A stretch of 64,000 nucleotides of DNA from Thermoplasmata archaeon (GTDB lineage Archaea; Thermoplasmatota; Thermoplasmata; Lutacidiplasmatales; UBA184), in NCBI GenBank assembly GCA_021817245.1, contig JAKAVQ010000013.1:1-64000 (forward strand). The letters are read 5' to 3'. The position numbers were made by a program, and so were the translations under genes. The notes under the pieces are model-generated. The model did not search any database and was not told the DNA's origin. It was given only the letters and a program-made list of their open reading frames with translations. This document shows, piece by piece, positions 61,783-64,000 of the stretch (position 1 is its first letter; every line of letters begins with the position of its first letter).

Positions 61783-62250
61783 ATGTCCGAACCGATCACT
61801 TCCGTCATCGACACTCGCCCGGACACCGCAGTGCTCCGCGAGTGGAAGGAGATCTGGGACTCGCCCGCCCACCGGGAGGCGCTCTTGCGCACCCTCGAGC
61901 TCCTCAAGTCGCTCAACGAGCGGGGCCTTCTCGACGCCGCGCGCGCGACGTTCGAGGGGAGCGACGCGGCGGCCCATTCGATCGAGGAGTTCCTTCGGGA
62001 GAGCCAGAACCTGCGCGTCGCGCGGAACCTGCGCGCCCTCTACACGCTGCTCGCGAGCCTCGACTTCGAGCGCATCCTCTCCCCGAAGACGTCGTTCACC
62101 GGGACCCGCGGGGGGGAAGGTTCGCGTCGGCCCCCGATGGGCCTGATCGAGCTGCGACGACGGCTCAAGGACCCCGTGGTGGCGGCCGGCCTCGAGATCG
62201 TGCTCGAAGCCCTGGCCCAGGTCGGGCGGAGCCGAAAGTCGTTCGCGTAG
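61783..62250 (+). CDS. DUF1641 protein, formate dehydrogenase partner
   Basis: 155 residues from ATG 61783, four bases after the FDH stop, with GAGGG upstream. DUF1641 has a helical core: TLELLKSLNERGLLDAARATFEG, NLRALYTLLASLDFERIL and GLIELRRRLKDPVVAAGLEIVLEALAQVGR. The family is typically encoded next to FdhA-type formate dehydrogenases (as YrhD beside YrhE), where it is thought to be a small subunit or assembly partner. Operon position and translational closeness support a complex with the FDH. Confidence 0.88.
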   Translation: MSEPITSVIDTRPDTAVLREWKEIWDSPAHREALLRTLELLKSLNERGLLDAARATFEGSDAAAHSIEEFLRESQNLRVARNLRALYTLLASLDFERILSPKTSFTGTRGGEGSRRPPMGLIELRRRLKDPVVAAGLEIVLEALAQVGRSRKSFA

Positions 62251-62313
62251 ACGGGCGCACGCGGACGCGGGGGAACCGCCGCCACCGGTCGCCCCGCTCC
62301 GGCGACGACCGCC

Positions 62314-62862
62314 CTAGGGAGAAGGGTCCATGGGTTCGATGGCGTCGTGGGCGCGGATGCGGCCCGCCCGCACGACCCGCGCGAACCACCCCCGCCGGTG
62401 GAGCATCGTCTTCAGGAAGGCGGGGCCGCGCTCCGTCCCGACATACGGAAGGAGGTAGAGATTGTCGCACGGATCGCACGGTTTGACGACCTCCAGCTCG
62501 GCCTCGCCGACCTTCCAGTGGGTCCCCGGAGCGAAGTGGGCATAGCCGATCCCCTCGGTCGTGACGTTCTCCCCGAGATCGCCCGGAGCGACCGGCCAGC
62601 CCTCGCGGTTCAGCTCCTCGAGCGTTTCCCGGGGGAGGAGCAGGACCGCCATCCCCGGGTCGTCGTGCCGCTCCTCGTGCCGGAACCGGTTGAAGTCCCC
62701 CTCAACGCCGCCCGTCCCGATCCTCACTTCGGGCACCGAGGGCTTCGGCAATCCGTGCTCTCCGTTGACCTTGGACTTGCGGTGGAGCTGGAAGACCCGA
62801 CCGGAGGATCGCTCGCTCGACGGACGTGCTTCGGACCTGGCCGGCGCTCCCACCCCTCCCAT
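62314..62862 (-). CDS. MOSC domain protein
   Basis: 182 residues. GGVEGDFNRFRHEERHDDPGMAVLLLPRETLEELNREGWPVAPGDLGENVTTEGIGY is the MOSC (Moco sulfurase C-terminal) core with its conserved Gly/Asp/Asn, and VVKPCDPCDNL has the conserved Cys that usually carries sulfur or binds Moco. Stand-alone MOSC proteins act in molybdenum cofactor handling or reduce N-hydroxylated compounds. Lying beside a molybdopterin FDH, Moco maturation is plausible. Convergent with DUF1641. Confidence 0.86.
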   Translation of the reverse strand: MGGVGAPARSEARPSSERSSGRVFQLHRKSKVNGEHGLPKPSVPEVRIGTGGVEGDFNRFRHEERHDDPGMAVLLLPRETLEELNREGWPVAPGDLGENVTTEGIGYAHFAPGTHWKVGEAELEVVKPCDPCDNLYLLPYVGTERGPAFLKTMLHRRGWFARVVRAGRIRAHDAIEPMDPSP

Positions 62863-62969
62863 CGAATTCCCCTGGAACGGCGCCCGGCGCTCCGTTCCGC
62901 CTCCTCTGACTGTAGCCTAGTGGGTATTTGTAGGGGTGGCAGGTTGCCCGCGGGCCTTGAGCACTCCAC

Positions 62970-63959
62970 ATGTCCTCCTCCACCTGGGCCATCGAAACTC
63001 GCGGGATCACCCGGGTCTTTGAAAGCCGGAAGGGTTTCCTTTTCCGCGAGGCGACCCGCACCGAGGCGCTCCGGGGGATCGACCTTACCGTTGAGCGGGG
63101 CGCGATCTTCGGGCTCCTCGGACCGAACGGCGCGGGCAAGACGACCCTGACCAAGATCCTCTCGACCCTGCTCCTCCCGACCGGTGGGACGGCGCGGGTT
63201 CTCGGGCACGACGTCGTTCGGGAGGCCGGGTACCTTCGCCCCCGCATGGGGCTCGTGCTCGGCGGGGAGCGGGGGCTCTACAACCGGGTGAGCGGTCGGG
63301 AGAACCTGCGGTACTTCGCCGACCTTTACGGCATCCCGCTCGCCGAACGCGACCGACGGATCTCCGAGGTGCTCGCCCGCGTGGATCTCGAAGGGGCGGC
63401 GGATCGCCGGGTCGAGGAGTACTCGCGGGGGATGAAGCAGAAGTTGCACATCGCCCGGGGGATTCTCCACCGGCCCGAGATCCTCTTCCTCGACGAACCG
63501 ACGATCGGCCTCGACCCGAAGAGCGCGCGCGAGACCCGCAAGCTCGTCCGCTCGCTCCTCGCCGACGGGGTCACGATCTTCCTCACGACGCACTACATGT
63601 TCGAGGCGGAGGAGCTCTGTCCCGAGCTCGCGATCCTCTCCAAGGGCCGCATCGTCGCCCGCGATACCGTCGCGCGGCTCCGCCAGTTGGTCGGCGGGGA
63701 CCGGACCCTCGAGGCCGAAGCGTACGGCTTCGAGGACCGCGAGATCGACGTGCTGCGGCACCTCCCCGGAGTGTCGAAGGTCCTGAACGAGGAGTTCGGA
63801 CCCGTCTCACGGCTCACGATCCGTGTTCGCACCGAGGAGACCCGGCCGGACGCCCTGCGGGAGATCCTTCTCCCCGGCCACCCCGAGGTCGCGGTACGCG
63901 AGCGGAGAACCAGCCTCGAGGACGTCTACCTCGACCTCGTCGAGGAGGAGGCACGCTAG
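62970..63959 (+). CDS. ABC transporter ATP-binding protein
   Basis: 329 residues. Walker A GLLGPNGAGKTTLTKIL (about 49-65), Q-loop region RPRMGLVLGGERGLYNRVSGRENL, signature YSRGMKQKLHIARGIL, Walker B ILFLDEPTIGLDPKS and switch His THYMFEA: a NatA/CcmA-like ABC exporter ATPase with a ~90-residue C-terminal domain (EERRTSLEDVYLDLVEEE). It powers export of a drug, lipid or polysaccharide with the permease that starts four bases downstream. Confidence 0.92.
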   Translation: MSSSTWAIETRGITRVFESRKGFLFREATRTEALRGIDLTVERGAIFGLLGPNGAGKTTLTKILSTLLLPTGGTARVLGHDVVREAGYLRPRMGLVLGGERGLYNRVSGRENLRYFADLYGIPLAERDRRISEVLARVDLEGAADRRVEEYSRGMKQKLHIARGILHRPEILFLDEPTIGLDPKSARETRKLVRSLLADGVTIFLTTHYMFEAEELCPELAILSKGRIVARDTVARLRQLVGGDRTLEAEAYGFEDREIDVLRHLPGVSKVLNEEFGPVSRLTIRVRTEETRPDALREILLPGHPEVAVRERRTSLEDVYLDLVEEEAR

Positions 63960-63963
63960 ACCG

Positions 63964-64000
63964 ATGGCGGGCGCGGTAGTGGAGTACTCCCGGGGGCGGT
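63964..64000 (+). CDS. Start of next gene, probably ABC permease
   Basis: Only about 12 codons (MAGAVVEYSRGR) are visible from ATG 63964, four bases after the ATPase stop. The position and typical gene order make an ABC-2 type permease likely; the sequence itself is too short to confirm. Confidence 0.5.
   Translation, partial: MAGAVVEYSRGR

Noticed and set aside
1-64000. CRISPR arrays, insertion sequences, phage genes
   Set aside because: No repeated 20-40 base units with regular spacers, no transposase or integrase motifs, and no terminal inverted repeats were found.

Overview
The window looks like part of the chromosome of a high-GC archaeon. About fifteen genes have an AT-rich TATA-like box centred roughly 25-35 bases upstream of the start codon with little or no leader, which is the archaeal leaderless pattern; other genes have Shine-Dalgarno-like sequences. 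Gene content agrees: a DUF2079 membrane protein, a two-CxxC glutaredoxin-like protein disulfide oxidoreductase, a long-form RmlA with a C-terminal beta-helix domain, a NifX-like small protein, and a formate dehydrogenase/DUF1641 pair. A high-GC member of Thermoplasmatota (for example a soil lineage) is my best guess from gene content, but nothing here proves the lineage. No tRNA, rRNA, CRISPR array, insertion sequence or phage module was found.

Layout. 1-6.9 kb: secreted and membrane proteins, namely a partial surface protein, a 7-TM protein, a large membrane protein with intramembrane histidines, a secreted phosphoesterase, a zinc-binding-repeat protein with signs of a frameshift, and a secreted beta-helix protein. 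7-13.7 kb: CBS-domain protein, methyltransferase, small membrane proteins, a secreted glycosidase-like protein that lacks the usual acid/base glutamate, the disulfide oxidoreductase, a DUF1059 protein, and a membrane protein built from three repeats of one hairpin. 13.8-24.7 kb: an 812-residue surface protein, FAD oxidoreductase, NifX-like protein, two divergent MFS transporters, an anchored extracellular protein, and an FMN-dependent 2-hydroxyacid oxidase.

24.8-39 kb is a cell-surface glycan locus: rmlB-rmlC-rmlD-rmlA for dTDP-L-rhamnose, four glycosyltransferases of GT4/GT2/DPM type, a DUF2079 membrane protein, a GHMP (heptose-kinase-like) sugar kinase, a GDP-sugar-reductase-like SDR and a methyltransferase. 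Together these would make, activate, transfer and modify deoxy-sugars for surface glycoproteins or glycolipids such as the secreted proteins seen elsewhere in the window.

39.3-50 kb: DUF998 protein, a 2-hydroxyacid dehydrogenase next to a benzoylformate-decarboxylase-like ThDP enzyme, Nudix hydrolase, 14-TM MFS exporter, MetE-like methyltransferase, VIT-family transporter, a zinc mini-protein, and a tightly overlapping operon of a SufR-like Fe-S regulator, an SDR and a QueA homologue. A stand-alone HsdR-N-like protein follows at 50-51 kb.

51-58.6 kb is a minus-strand 2-oxoacid dehydrogenase operon: E1alpha, E1beta, E2, a second E1alpha, E3, lipB and an SDR, from one strong TATA promoter. Divergent from it, 58.9-62.3 kb carries an iron-sulfur/molybdopterin formate dehydrogenase with its DUF1641 partner, then a MOSC protein, and the window ends in an ABC exporter (ATPase plus the first codons of the next gene).
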